Of a stretch of 64,000 nucleotides of DNA, positions 10,694 through 22,439 are shown in pieces. This DNA is from Acheta domesticus (lineage: Eukaryota > Arthropoda > Insecta > Orthoptera > Gryllidae): positions 98,686,141 through 98,750,140 of the forward strand of contig JAHLJT010002630.1 in assembly GCA_031308135.1 (NCBI GenBank), written 5' to 3'. Under the pieces are notes generated by a model that was not told the DNA's origin, did no database searches, and worked only from the letters and a program-made list of their open reading frames with translations. Within the stretch, counting starts at the first letter, position 1, and the number at the start of each line of letters is the position of its first letter. The position numbers and the translations under genes were made by a program.

Positions 10694-11880
10694 TCAAAGG
10701 ATATTCAGTTTTGGCTTCGTATCCTTTGTGACGTATCATACGGCGTTGACAATTCATTTCGCGATATGTTACTTCTCGCACATATACTCGCATCGCAAAT
10801 TCAAGTAGTGTACCGGAAGGTTAAAATGTGTAGTATAACAATAAACACCATAGACAAATGCGTGCTACCACGATCTTAGTCCAACATATTATTTATACAA
10901 AATATGCTTCAGTTTTAATATTCACAAATTATGCAGAGAAATAATAAGAAAAGTACTTCATAAGGAGTCTATATATGCAGTATTAATTTTATAAAACGTC
11001 CAAACATGAATTATGCATGAATTTCTCCAAAAAACTACCAAGACATGCAAACGTGCACAGAAAATGTATGCATTTTTCAAACGAGTTTTTCATTAAACAT
11101 ATTTATAAAGTTTGAAGCTTCTTCTCTACGAAGCTTAATAAACATGCATTGGCACGGAAATCCTGTCTCTACTTATCACATCCCCAAAACAAAATCACAT
11201 CCTCTATAATAAATATTTTTATTTCTTATATAAAGAAAAATATGGATTATATTCCATTTCATAACTTAAAAAAAATGTTTGATTCAAAATTAACTATTTA
11301 CTTTCTGACCAAAACAATGAATAAGAAAACACACTCGCATACACACAATCAATAAAATTATTTATAAACCAAATTAGATACACATATTCATCGGTTTAAC
11401 AGACTTCTAGCAATTTGTACGTTTTAAATAACTCTCCGACTTTTAAATTACGCACTAAAACTCAATTACTGCAACCATATTTATTGTTTGATCAACCACA
11501 CAAAATTAATGACTACTAAAACATTCAAAATGAACAAATTCAAACCAAACAAAAATGTACCGAAGAATTTTGAAGTAATTGTCGTGACTAATTATGACAT
11601 TTGAAAAATGCGAGGTAAATCTTAAATTAAGTCTCAGGTGTTTACTGCATCGATAAGAAAAATCGTCTTCCACGAAATATGACCCAATAACACCCATTTT
11701 TCTGTGTAAACCCCTCATCCTTGGAGAGCTGTCTGCTCCTTATGAAATAAATATGAAGGTTTGAATAGGCGATAAACTTTACGCTCCAATACCGCGCGAT
11801 CTAACAGGACAATAAAGAGTTTGACGCTGTTCGTATTTCCCTCGACTCTGCCCCGGAATCGATATTCTCCGAGAGACGCG
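10694..11880. other. No gene recognised
   Basis: AT-rich anonymous DNA. Confidence 0.4.
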
Positions 11881-11889
11881 GGCGGCTCA

Positions 11890-12062
11890 GGAAGGAAAGT
11901 GGGAAGCGATAGAGAACGGAAGAGGGGAGGGGTGAGGAGGGAGGGGAGGGGAGAGGAGGGTGAGGAGGGGAGGGGGAGAGGGAGAGGGGGGAAGGGAGGG
12001 AAGAGGAGGGAGGGGGGAGGGGAGAGGAGGGGAGAGGAGGGAGGGGAGAGGAAGGAGGGATG
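11890..12062 (+). repeat. Purine-rich (G/A) low-complexity tract
   Basis: Runs of GAGG/GGGA on the plus strand. Open frames across it are compositional. Confidence 0.9.
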
Positions 12063-13242
12063 CAAACGTCCAAAGCTCTTCCACGCTCGAACAGAATGAA
12101 GCACCTCTGTTGCAGTAGTGTGAACAGCGCTTCTGGACGAACAAAGCAGCGTTGCCAGGTGGTCTTAAGCGTTCCTCGCTAGATAGCGCTGCGAAAGTCA
12201 CCAAAACGACAAAAAAAAACAACAACACTAAATTCAAATAATGATTATTTCATGTTTACAATAGATGGGGAGGTTTGGAAATTAAAGAAATTCGAAAAAT
12301 ATTAGTCATTATTTATTATTATATTTATATTTTACAGCAAACAACTATATTTTTATTAGATAAAAATATGAATTACTGGCTCATATAAATTACTGATTCA
12401 ATTAAATACTTAATTAACTGATAAAATGTTTAATAATTACAATATTTCTTTACTTTCTCAGAACGAAACAAGTGTTACTTATAGTTCGTGCCGACTCTTC
12501 AAATAACCCTTTTAGTACGAAATCGAATAAACCGCGAGTCAGAGATGTTTGGACTTTACATTATTTTAGATCATCCAGGTACGACGCAGATATACAATTA
12601 CAGGGGTGCTATTGAGTAAGAGATAGTGTAAGAGTTACGAAGCCTAAGAGACAAGAAGTATCTTTGTATTACTCTTTTTAATGACTGAAACAGAGATAAA
12701 GATTTTGATTTGAATGAATTTAGTTTATTCAGATTCGTTTAAGTTCTTCTATTTGTTTCTGAAAAAAAAAGTTCCAGAAGTACGATGACAATAAAATCCC
12801 CAACAAAAATCCCTAAAAAGGTTTCTCCCCAAAATTTCCACTAGATGCAACAAAAACCACCAAATTTAGTGATAAAATCCCTAACCAGGCAACACTGGAA
12901 CAAAAGTGTCCAATTGTCAGTGGCGTATACTGTGGGCTACCGGCGGTGGCCCAAGGAAATTACGAGAACAAAATATAATAATCATATTAAATAAATCATA
13001 TTAAAAATAAATAAAATTGAAATAAATAAATAAATAAATAAAATTAAAATAAATCATATTAAAATCATTATAGGCTACTTTCTTTTTCAGTGAAACATTT
13101 TTTCAAGATTCTGTATAATGCGATCTGTTGAGATCTGCATTAAATCGCGAAAATCGTGAAAAAGAAAAATAATGTTTATTGTAACAAAACTAAGATATAT
13201 AATGAATTAGTTTACGTTTGCATCGTATACATTTAAAAAAAT
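12063..13242. other. No gene; AT-rich with TAAA runs
   Basis: Contains TAAA/AAATAA simple repeats near 13000-13060, preceded by a short GC-richer piece (about 12915-12955) that may be the end of an old retroposon. Nothing else recognised. Confidence 0.4.
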
Positions 13243-13635
13243 ATTTAATACGCCTGTAACAAGTAATGTACTTCAGCTTCCGGGTCAATGACCCCCATCT
13301 CGATCAGGGTTTTTTCCAGTTTCCCTGATCCATGGAGAAAATACTGAGAAGGCCCCTTGTTTTGCTTCTGGACGTAAATGTAGCTTCACTGTGCGCACGT
13401 TTTGTTGAGCGCTTCTTTTGCTTGTAGTTCATTTACCGTTGAAATTGGTTTTCTATAACTCGGGAACAAACATTTTTCAAATATTTTTATTTTTCTAAAA
13501 TAATTATTTTCTAAATTAATTTTTTCGTTTTTTTCTTTTTAAATTCTGTCCCTCAAGAAAATGTGCGCAGATAAATCTCTTTCCCCACACGTCATATACA
13601 GTTTTTACTGTTTTTTTGACAAATAAATAAAAGGT
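13243..13635 (+). mobile_element. Retroposon-like repeat R, plus copy
   Basis: Reverse complement of the copy at 6950-7375, here ending in GACAAATAAATAAA. The two share the CTTCACTGTGCGCACGTTTT block and the CCCACACGTCATATACAG block. No intact frame. Confidence 0.65.
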
Positions 13636-13639
13636 ATCG

Positions 13640-14350
13640 CTCGGTTGTCGACGCATCAGTCGTTTTAAGAGGCGGCAATGCGAAGAAACAGCTGCTACCC
13701 AGCGGCATCCGCACAGCGTGCTTTCGTTGCATGATTCACTCCCCTCTCCTATTAGTAAGAAATGGGCCAGCCAAGGGCTCAGGCTGCCGATTTCCCGAGC
13801 GGTTTTTTGACACGTTCGGAGGCAGTGGGCAATAAACGGACAATAAACATTTGGCAGTAAAAGATGTGATAAACTACCAGTTTTTTAACTGTTTACTTAG
13901 TTGTATACGGAGATGAACATAAGAAAAACCTTGTGTAGAAGATATTATTACTTGTACGAAATCCGTTCATAATTAGCAATATAAAAATAATAATCTGCAG
14001 CAAGAAACTTGAAGGGGTGCTTTAAAAGGATATAATTAATTCATTATTTTTTGATTCGTATTTAATATTTATGAATTAATTTATTAATAGTGAATTTTAT
14101 TGTGAATTATTTGATCATTCACAATTCAACCAACAAATATAGTAAGACAGAGAGGGCTGGAGATTACAGAGGTCAAGAAAATATGCACAGATTTTACTTC
14201 TCCCATATACGTCTCAGAAGTTCCGTATTTTACGTTAAATAATGATTTGTATGCAAAGCAGAATGTTTTTTTAGTCAATTCGAACTCGTTGAAGGGATGG
14301 CTTACAATTATGGTAACAATGTAGCGACGCGCTCTGACCCTTGCTCTCAT
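13640..14350. other. No gene recognised
   Basis: A GC-richer patch at about 13650-13810 and otherwise AT-rich anonymous sequence leading into the 78-bp array. Confidence 0.4.
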
Positions 14351-14405
14351 CGACTCTCCCTTTTTCTTCGCGACAGACTGACGCATCCCGCCGCACACCG
14401 AACGG

Positions 14406-15718
14406 GGTGTGTCGAGGGGTGCAAGAGTCGGTGCCGCATGTTCGGCGTGCGGCGAGATGCGTCAGTCTGTCGCGAAGGAAAGGGGTGTGTCGACGGGTGC
14501 AAGGGTCGGTGCCGCATGTTCGGCGTGCGGCGGGATGCGTCAGTCTGTCGCGAAGGAAAGGGGTGTGTCGACGGGTGCAAGGGTCGGTGCCGCATGTTCG
14601 GCGTGCGGCGGGATGCGTCAGTCTGTCGCGAAGGAAAGGGGTGTGTCGACGGGTGCAAGAGTCGGTGCCGCATGTTCGGCGTGCGGCGGGATGCGTCAGT
14701 CTGTCGCGAAGGAAAGGGGTGTGTCGACGGGTGCAAGGGTCGGTGCCGCATGTTCGGCGTGCGGCGGGATGCGTCAGTCTGTCGCGAAGGAAAGGGGTGT
14801 GTCGACGGGTGCAAGGGTCGGTGCCGCATGTTCGGCGTGCGGCGGGATGCGTCAGTCTGTCGCGAAGGAAAGGGGTGTGTCGACGGGTGCAAGGGTCGGT
14901 GCCGCATGTTCGGCGTGCGGCGGGATGCGTCAGTCTGTCGCGAAGGAAAGGGGTGTGTCGACGGGTGGAAGGGTCGGTGCCGCATGTTCGGCGTGCGGCG
15001 GGATGCGTCAGTCTGTCGCGAAGGAAAGGGGTGTGTCGACGGGTACAAGGGTCGGTGCCGCATGTTCGGCGTGCGGCGGGATGCGTCAGTCTGTCGCGAA
15101 GGAAAGGGGTGTGTCGACGGGTGCAAGGGTCGGTGCCGCATGTTCGGCGTGCGGCGGGATGCGTCAGTCTGTCGCGAAGGAAAGGGGTGTGTCGACGGGT
15201 GCAAGGGTCGGTGCCGCATGTTCGGCGTGCGGCGGGATGCGTCAGTCTGTCGCGAAGGAAAGGGGTGTGTCGACGGGTACAAGGGTCGGTGCCGCATGTT
15301 CGGCGTGCGGCGGGATGCGTCAGTCTGTCGCGAAGGAAAGGGGTGTGTCGACGGGTGCAAGGGTCGGTGCCGCATGTTCGGCGTGCGGCGGGATGCGTCA
15401 GTCTGTCGCGAAGGAAAGGGGTGTGTCGACGGGTGCAAGGGTCGGTGCCGCATGTTCGGCGTGCGGCGGGATGCGTCAGTCTGTCGCGAAGGAAAGGGGT
15501 GTGTCGACGGGTGCAAGGGTCGGTGCCGCATGTTCGGCGTGCGGCGGGATGCGTCAGTCTGTCGCGAAGGAAAGGGGTGTGTCGACGGATGCAAGGGTCG
15601 GTTGCCGCATGTTCGGCGTGCGGCGGGATGCGTCAGTCTGTCGCGAAGGAAAGGGGTGTGTCGACGGGTGCAAGGGTCGGTGCCGCATGTTCGGCGTGCG
15701 GCGGGATGCGTCAGTCTG
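14406..15718 (+). repeat. 78-bp minisatellite, about 17 copies
   Basis: The unit starts GGTGTGTCGACGGGTGCAAG and copies are almost identical (single-base variants such as GCAAGAG, GGTACAAGG and GGTGGAAGG). Because 78 is a multiple of three and the unit lacks stops in most frames, long Cys/Arg-rich open frames run through it on both strands. I treat these as artefacts of the repeat, not proteins. Confidence 0.95.
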
Positions 15719-16295
15719 GGTCATTCCATATTAAATCAACACAGTAATTTTACGTCACCATCCCAGTTTCAGATGAAATTTGACACGTAGGTAGTATGAA
15801 TGAAGAATAAGAAAACTACAAATTTTGAGTAAAATATTTCCACCCCTTTGTGAAAAACAGCCATGTAAAAGTTTGCAAAATTGTGTTCCCGAAAAGTTTT
15901 AAATTGATGTAGAACCTCATTAAATTAAGATAGAGAGCTGAAACAGGTGTCATTTTGCAGCTTTATTTATGATATAGAACTCAATAGTGGTTGCGTTCAA
16001 AAGGTTTTTCAAATTTGAATTTAAAATTTTGATTTTGAGTTTTTTTCAAAATGCACATCTTCGAAAAATTTGAAAAAATTCTAAAATAATCCTCATAAGT
16101 TTCCAAACAAATGTTGCAAGTTTAAAAATGGGACTGATGGGTTCATTTGGTAACCTTTATTTCAAATGCACAACATTTACTTGCTCTAGATTTTACTGAT
16201 TTGAAATGAATTTTATATTAAATTATAAGCCCTAAAATATACAAATTATTAATTTAGTGTTTTTGTTGGCGAGTGTGTTGTGTTTATTGTTATGA

Positions 16296-16352
<57 letters not shown>

Positions 16353-16688
16353 GACCGCGGAACTTTATGCACTTGCATATTTTTACTGACTGTGCATATC
16401 GAAATGAAATGTATATAATTTTACCTATCACCAAAAATAAAAGCTGCAAAATGACATTTGTTTCAGGTCTTTATCTTAATTTAGTGAGGTTCTACATCAA
16501 TTTAATAATTTTCGGGAACCCAATTTTGCAAACTTTTACATGGTTGTATTTCACAAACAGATGGAAATATTTTACTCAAAATTTGTAGTTTTCTTATTCT
16601 TCATTCATACTATCTATGTGTCAAATTTCATCTGAATCTAAAATGGTGAGGTAAAATTTTAATTAAAGCTGTGTTGATTTAATAAGCA
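15719..16688. repeat. Long inverted repeat (arms about 245 bp)
   Basis: 15719-15967 and 16437-16688 are reverse complements with scattered changes. Both carry TTAAATCAACAC-type outer ends and the shared CATTTTGCAGCTTT block. An (ATT)n run lies inside at about 16296-16351. Confidence 0.85.
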
Positions 16689-16774
16689 ATGACCCCCCCT
16701 CCCCTTTCCTTCCCGACAGACTGACGCATCCCGCGCACGCTGAGACGCGGCGCCACCTCTTGCACCCTCCCCAA

Positions 16775-17225
16775 GCTCCCGGTGACACACCACGACGACA
16801 TGCGACCCTTGATCTGACTATATAATCGCGGGCACGGCTCCACCCGCGGCAGTCTCCAGCTACTCTCCACCGAGTGAATAACCCTGGTCTCCTGATAACA
16901 ACCAGACGCTTTGGACTAAATTACTGGGACTGTATTACTGTCAAGTGGTTCTCCGCGATCCGGGAGGCACGTCGCCCGAAGTGAATCATCCTGGCGTCCT
17001 GACGGCAGCCAGGCGCTTCGGATCCTGGATGCCGTCGTCGAACCGTACTGCCAACTGTCACCCCCATTGCCATCTTCTGAGCGACTTGTCCACGGCCTTT
17101 CACACATGTGAGCCTGTTTCGTCGCCCACATGTGAGCCTATACTCTTGTACGCAAGTGACTATTAATAAATAGACAACTGACGAGGAAATAGTACGCCCG
17201 CCCGCCCGTCAGTCTTGTTAATAGT
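16775..17225 (+). other. Possible LTR or promoter-bearing repeat fragment
   Basis: A GC-richer block with a TATA/initiator pair at its start, two diverged copies of a 45-bp module (about 16874-16918 and 16978-17025), and an AATAAA at about 17165. Promoter, body and poly(A)-type signal in 450 bp would suit a solo LTR, but I cannot define its ends or a target duplication. Confidence 0.3.
16819..16853 (+). promoter_or_regulatory. TATA box and initiator
   Basis: TATATAAT at 16819-16826 and an arthropod-style initiator CAGT at 16850-16853, so the likely start (A16851) is 32 nt from the first T. That spacing is standard for pol II core promoters in insects and their LTR retrotransposons. Confidence 0.5.
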
Positions 17226-17540
17226 ACGCCCGCCTGCTCCCTAACCTATGTTGACAGCGTCATGACAACAAAACAAGGATTTCACGCTTTAAAAGTACAC
17301 AAGAGCATTTAATAAAACAAGAAATGGGACTCGCAGCTGACTTTATAGCTATCTCCTGCCACCACTCTTGTCTTCTGGGACATAAAGGCATTTCGAGACA
17401 TCGAATAACCTATTTCTAATTTGTGGACGCAGCCTCGCCGGCCTCTTTCCTCATTCTCGTCGCTCATTTCCCGCAAATGCATCTTTCTGTGTAGTGTATT
17501 GTAGGTCTTAGGCTGGTATTTCACTTACACTGAACATATT
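17226..17540. other. No gene recognised
   Basis: Anonymous sequence between the promoter-bearing fragment and the hAT-like remnant. Confidence 0.4.
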
Positions 17541-18050
17541 TTGCAGACGGAGTGCTACGATCTGTTTACATGAACTCATCGCCGACTGAATGATAATGGC
17601 ACGTCTACAGCGACAACTTAGCAAAATATTTTTGTGAAGCAGAAGCAGCTAAATATTTCATCACTGCGAGTACGTTTTCAAGTTGCCTAGCTGAGATCAC
17701 GCACTGGCAGACCATTCGTGGAGGGAGAATTTGTTAAAGAATGCCTTCTTTCTGATGTCAAAGAGATATGTCCTGAGAAGGACGATTTATTTAGTACAGT
17801 GAGTCTTTCTGGACCTACAATTACACGGATTATTGAAGAAGCAAGCGGATAATTGAGAAGCAATTCGCATCAGCCATTGCAAAACTTCACCAAAAAACTT
17901 TCATATCTTTCCTTGGCACTCGACGAAAGTGACGACGTTCGCGATTTTGGACAACTCCTAATTTTTATTCGTAGGACGAAATATCATTTTAAAGTCACAG
18001 AAGAGCTTGCTGCACTGCAGAGCATCAAAGGAACAACTACATGAGAGTAT
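17541..18050 (+). pseudogene. hAT-like transposase N-terminal part (GTF2IRD2/ZBED-like), degraded
   Basis: Translation from about 17710 gives FVEGEFVKECLLSDVKEICP, then FSTVSLSGPTITRIIEEASG, then a stop. After it come YLSLALDESDDVRDFGQLLI and VTEELAALQSIKGTT. This block order (EFVKECL..., SLSR..T..RR/II, LALDES.D...AQL, F.I.EEL...SMKGTT) is characteristic of the hAT-derived transposase domain found in GTF2IRD2-like proteins. The Asp of LALDES would be the first catalytic Asp. Stop and frameshift make it dead. A partial repeat of the EFVKECL region (18050-18086) abuts the Tc1 insertion. C-terminal pieces of the same kind of protein lie in both arms (about 22900 and 58434-58640). Confidence 0.7.
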
Positions 18051-18088
18051 TTGTCAAATAACGCCTTCTTTCTGTTGCCAAAGAGATA

Positions 18089-18653
18089 CACTATGAGATC
18101 AAAAGTATCCGGACACGGAGGCGATGGTGTTATGGTGTGATTGTGTTTTTCATGGAGTGGGCTAGCACTCCTTGTTGTTCAGCGTAGCACTATCACAGCA
18201 CAGGCCTATGTTGACGTTTTAAACACCTTGCTTCCCACTGTTGAAGAGCAATTCGGGAATTGCGATTGCATCTTTCTACACGATCGAGCACCTGTTCATA
18301 CTGCTCGGCCTGTGGCGGAGGGGTTACACGACAATAACATCCCTGTAATGGACAGGCCTGCACAGAGTCCTGACTTGAATCCTATCGAACACCTTTGGAA
18401 TGTTTTGGAACTTGCCAGACCTCACCGACCTACATCGATACCTCTTCTCAGTGCAGCACTCCGTGAAGAATGGGCTGCCTTTCCCCAAGAAACCTTCCAG
18501 CACCTGATTGAAAGTATGCCTGCGAGAGTGGAAGCTGTCATTAAGGCTAAGGGTGGGCCAACACCCTATCGAATTCCAGCATTACCGATGGAGGGCGCCA
18601 CGAACTGGTAAGCCATTTTCAGCCACGCGTCCAGATACTTTGATCACTTAGTG
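18089..18653 (+). mobile_element. Internally deleted Tc1-like transposon
   Basis: The ends CACTATGAGATCAAAAGTAT and, inverted, CACTAAGTGATCAAAGTATC are flanked by TA (18087-18088, 18654-18655). The 565-bp element keeps only the C-terminal catalytic part of the transposase. It inserted beside the hAT-like remnant, within the composite nest at 17.5-19.3 kb. Confidence 0.85.
18141..18611 (+). pseudogene. Tc1-type transposase, C-terminal catalytic fragment
   Basis: The 156-codon frame covers the last part of a Tc1 DDE transposase. The second catalytic Asp is in CIFLHDRAPVHTA (residue 48) and the Glu in SPDLNPIEHLW (residue 83), the 34-residue spacing of the DD34E class. The usual DNAP motif reads DRAP. 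The upstream VMVWG-like segment is recognisable at about 18120-18165 but is broken by a stop, and the N-terminal DNA-binding HTH domains and first Asp are missing. A full Tc1 transposase has about 340 residues, so this cannot act alone. Confidence 0.85.
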
Positions 18654-18665
18654 TATGTCCAGACT

Positions 18666-19225
18666 GATTCGTGATTCCGGGCGCGTCAACTACAGGGGTC
18701 ATTAGTCCCGTCAGTGTAGTGCGTGTTTTCCCTCGTGATGTGGCGGTGATCTCCCCGTTGGATGGCGAGATCCGGCGCCGACCTACTGTGGACTAGCGGG
18801 GTTTCCTCTCAAACAGGTATCTCCCACCAGCGAGGCACCGCCCCAGCGGGGACAAGCTCTCTAAGATCCCGACCGGTCTCCCAGTATTTGTGGTAGTGTA
18901 GTGCATGTTAGTGTAAGTGTGTGTGTAAGGGATGAGGATAGGACAAGGAAGAGGAAGGAAAGATTGCGTGCGGTCCGTGGCCCGTTTGTTAGGGTACTGC
19001 TCCGGCATTCACCTGGTGTTGATCGGAGAAACGACGGAAAACTACCGATCAGAGCAGCCGGCCGCTAGGATTCTCCTCCAGACAGCGACTAAATTCGACC
19101 TAGCTGACAAGCTAGTATCGAAAATTCTACCACTGTCGGGACTCGAACCTACGGTCAGACGCACTGCAGTGACATCAGTTGATGCACTGAGCCATCTCCC
19201 CCGGTGGAGGATCGGAAGGGAATGG
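18666..19225 (-). mobile_element. SINE family A, longest copy
   Basis: The minus strand begins with a tRNA-like head: box-A-like TGGCTCAGTGCATC near 19190 and box-B GGTTCGAGTCCCG, complement of about 19139-19151. The body is shared with 4388-4890, and the conserved tail motif lies at about 18703-18722. This is the most complete copy (about 560 bp) and the best reference for the family. Confidence 0.65.
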
Positions 19226-19254
19226 GAAACAAAGGGTAGGGCGTGGCAGTACGT

Positions 19255-19325
19255 ATCTAGGACCTCCCGGTCAGAGGGATTGCAGTGACGTCAGTTGATG
19301 CACTGAGCCATTTCTCCCGTTATAT
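19255..19325 (-). mobile_element. Extra tRNA-like SINE head
   Basis: A second copy of the head region (GCACTGAGCCA on the plus strand) next to the SINE above. A further isolated head lies at 39029-39085. Confidence 0.5.
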
Positions 19326-19329
19326 GTCC

Positions 19330-19560
19330 AGAGATGTATTTAGGACGTGAATCCGAACTTTTGCCCCCTGAGAAGGACGTTGCGTGCCAGCGTGCGCGGC
19401 GAAACGATACTCGGCGCCTTCCGCCTCAATGTCCTTCTGCCCGCCGCCTCCGAGCGCTCGCGATCTGCAAGGAACCTGCAGCGCCTGCGAGGCGTTCGCC
19501 GAGGTATATTTCACGGCTGCTCAGAGTACACAGCTTCGCACGTCCGAGAAATTAAACTAG
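19330..19560. other. CpG-rich segment, possible exon
   Basis: GC-rich island, open in several frames on both strands. A minus-strand acceptor-like CCTTGCAG occurs at about 19471-19478. Codon composition does not favour one frame, so I do not call coding sequence. Confidence 0.2.
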
Positions 19561-20579
19561 TTGTGCTACAACAGCACACACTTTCTCGCGTTATTCAAAA
19601 AAGGTACGTAATACTGAGATATTGAAAATTTCGAAAAAAAAGCAATATTAGAAAATAGGACTAGCATCATATTTCTTGCCATCCCTGGTTACAGAAGTGG
19701 AACAAATTTAAAGAAATAATTTGGAGCATAAAGAATTAAGTCTGAGAAACCTTTTTTGTATGTTTCAAGCGCAAATTACACACAAACTTATAGTTTTTTT
19801 CAAAAAACTTTTTAATGAGATAAGTTTTGTACAGCAGACTTTGTCTGAGGCAAAAATCTCCATCTTCGATTTTGTAGTTTAACATTTTTTTGCAGTTTTC
19901 CAAAAATCGAGGATTTTAACGAAAATGATATCTGCACCATTCGTTTCAACGACCTTCACACTATTCAACAACAAAATTTAATCAAACAATTTGGAATCAT
20001 TTTTATTTTCCGAGGGTTTTCATGTAAAGTACTCCCCAAAATTAAAATACCGGTTTAAAATTCCGCAGGCCGCGACATCAGACAGAACAATTTGCGAATA
20101 TCAATTTTGGAAAAAATTGGCTGAACGGTTTAGGCGCTAGCGTTGATCCCAGAAGGACGGACAGACGGACGTTCTGTTGTCAATCGATTTTTCGGTATCA
20201 AGAACCAACAAAGCAGGGATTCTGGCTACACCATGTGTTGGAGGATTTTTTTCTATATTTAGCAACTGTATTCGTTACCAGGTCCCAAAAGTTTTTCTGG
20301 CGTAAATTCTACGTTTTTGGCGCATGATTACACATCTTTCTCTTCTCAAGAAGTTCCTTCTTAAGAACGAGGAAGTAAAATGGGAAAGCACTTCAGTGCG
20401 GTGAGAATGTTAATTCTAGTTAATTCAACATTAGATATTACAAAGGATTTTCCTAGATATTACAAAGGATATCAAATGAGAACCCGAGGAAAAGAGTTTG
20501 CAAATTTGTCCGCAGACTACCTGTTGCGGGTCTGTTGCGACAGCTGCTGTGGAATAGAAATTTTGGCGACTGGGTTCTA
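19561..20579. other. No gene recognised
   Basis: AT-rich. A piece at about 20090-20180 (with repeated GACGGACAGACGGACG) has the feel of a repeat end but is not classifiable. Confidence 0.4.
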
Positions 20580-20697
20580 GCGGCCGGCTGCTCCGATAGT
20601 TGTTTTCCGTGGGTTCTACGATGAGCGCCAGGCGAATGCCGGTGCAGTACCCTAACAAACGGACCGTCCTTCCTCTTCCTAGTCCTATCCTCACCCC

Positions 20698-20735
<38 letters not shown>

Positions 20736-20880
20736 ACATGCACCACATTACCACACACGTCGAAAGTCCAGTCGGAAGCTTAGAGCTTGACTCGTCAGGG
20801 GTGATGCCTAATGGTGGGAGACACCTGGATGAGGCAAAACTCCGCAAGCCCTTTGTATGTTGTCGCCGGACCTCACCATT
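20580..20880 (+). mobile_element. SINE family A, opposite orientation, with (CA)n
   Basis: Reverse complement of the body of 4388-4890, starting in the GCGGCCGGCTGC block. The TGTGTG stretch of the family has expanded here to a (CA)n run at about 20700-20731. The tail part is diverged. Confidence 0.6.
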
Positions 20881-21619
20881 CAACGAGACAAGAATGCCGC
20901 CACCATCATTCGGTGGAATGACTGTTGGAAGATGTAGCGCGATAGCAAAAAAAAAAAACTGTTCGTGTGATAAGTGGTTTCTGCTCGTTTTTGTTGAGAA
21001 AACTACGTATAACGGGAGCCGGAGGCGAGAATTCTCCTCCAGACAGCGGCTTATTTCGATCTAGCTGTCTAGCGAGTGTCGCAAATCCGCGATTGTTAGG
21101 GCTTGAAGATACAGAAACAGAGCTTGAGCATGAATATTACATCTCAAATCTGGAGGCGCGAAAAGTCAATGTGAGAAATCGCAAACACCTGAACGTCGTC
21201 ACGCACGTTGAGTCAGACCATTAAAACTTTATTTCCTTAAAACGAAACTTAGTCAATATCTCTAAATCCCTTACCGAGAAGTTACTTTAGTTTTATATAT
21301 TTTATATCTGAAATAATAGTCATGATTGTACATTTAACTTCTGGTTTTATTATATTAAAGCCTTTTATAAATCAATAATCAAGCCTTTGAAATCTTTCTC
21401 TGGAAGTGCGAAATATGACACCTACTCTTCTCTGACATTATTTTCAAGCGCAAAGTTTTCCTCTCATCCTGTCACAAACAGCTCCCCCTTTATTTCCTCT
21501 AATGAGATCTGGAAATAGTATCCTGTAACGAGTCGTGTTGTCCCTCCTCCAGTTTCTATTGATCGATGCCTCGCTATTGTGTGTCGACTCTCGAAGCCAA
21601 AGGTCGACCGCAACGAGGA

Positions 21620-22085
21620 TACTTTTGAGAAAGAAAGTGTGTGAGAGAGACAGAGGTGGAAAGAGAGCGAGAGAGATAGGGAGAGAGAGGGGAACGAGAG
21701 CGAGCTAGCGAGCAAGAGAAAGGGAAGAGAGAATTGGGAAGAGAAAGGAGAAGGGAGAGAGGGGAAGAGAAAGGAGAAGAGAGAGGGGAAGAGAGCAAGA
21801 AAGAGGGGAAGACAGCGAGAGGGGAAGAGAGCGAAATAGAGGGGGAGAGCGAGAGAGGGCGGAAGAGAGCGCGAGAGAGCAGAAGAAAGCGAGAGAGAAA
21901 GAGGAAGAGAGCGAGAAAGAGGGGAAGAGAGCGAGCTAGAGGGGGAGAGAAGGAGAGAGAGAGGGGGGAGAGGAGAGAGAGGGGAAGAGAGCAAGAAAGA
22001 GGAGGAGAGAGCGAAAGAGAGGGGAAGAGAGCGAGAGAGGGAAAAGGGCGAGAGGGCGAGAGAGAGAGAGAGAGACACACACACA
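21620..22085 (+). repeat. GA-rich low-complexity tract (left arm)
   Basis: GAGAGA/GGGAAGAGAG repeats, the complement of the CT-rich tract at 62769-63190. Ser/Leu-rich open frames on the minus strand are compositional. Confidence 0.9.
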
Positions 22086-22439
22086 CACCGTCCTCACCGC
22101 AGACTAGATGTTAGCCGACGACTGGGAAGTGGGGAGTGAGCTGACAATCCGCTTTCCCTCCTGCCTCCCCCTTCCACGGACTAACACTGGGGATAGAAAA
22201 ACAAATCTTCAACTCCAAGCACTTCTTATCTTCAGCTGCTAATTACTTCTCAGTATCTTTCGCGTAACAGTCTAGGTAAACAATGAAACGGAAGAATTTT
22301 AAAGAATGTTTTCCAAATAAGTATTGTTACATTCACAATGAGAACGTCAACGTATTGACAGAGAGCGTTAATCTTCGAACACAGTGTTCTTCAAATTGTA
22401 TTTGTTGTGTGGTGGTATTAGTGAGTACATTACACTACC

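Larger units (their letters stand above)
14355..16774. mobile_element. Foldback element with tandem-unit terminal repeats
   Basis: In order: an inverted half-unit (14355-14405), about 17 direct copies of a 78-bp unit (14406-15718), an inverted-repeat arm (15719-15967), a central core, the opposite arm (16437-16688), and one diverged inverted 78-bp unit (16699-16774). The arms and the flanking 78-bp unit together form a long terminal inverted repeat, with the unit strongly amplified on the left side. This is the architecture of foldback (FB-type) transposons. No transposase frame is present. Confidence 0.6.

Noticed and set aside
14406..15718. CRISPR array
   Set aside because: Units are contiguous with no unique spacers, and the genome is eukaryotic. 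The same applies to the 31-bp array.
14297..15790. Cys/Arg-rich 497-codon frame and overlapping 415-468-codon frames
   Set aside because: All frames on both strands stay open because the 78-bp unit is a multiple of three. Variation between units shows no preference for synonymous change in any frame that I could see.
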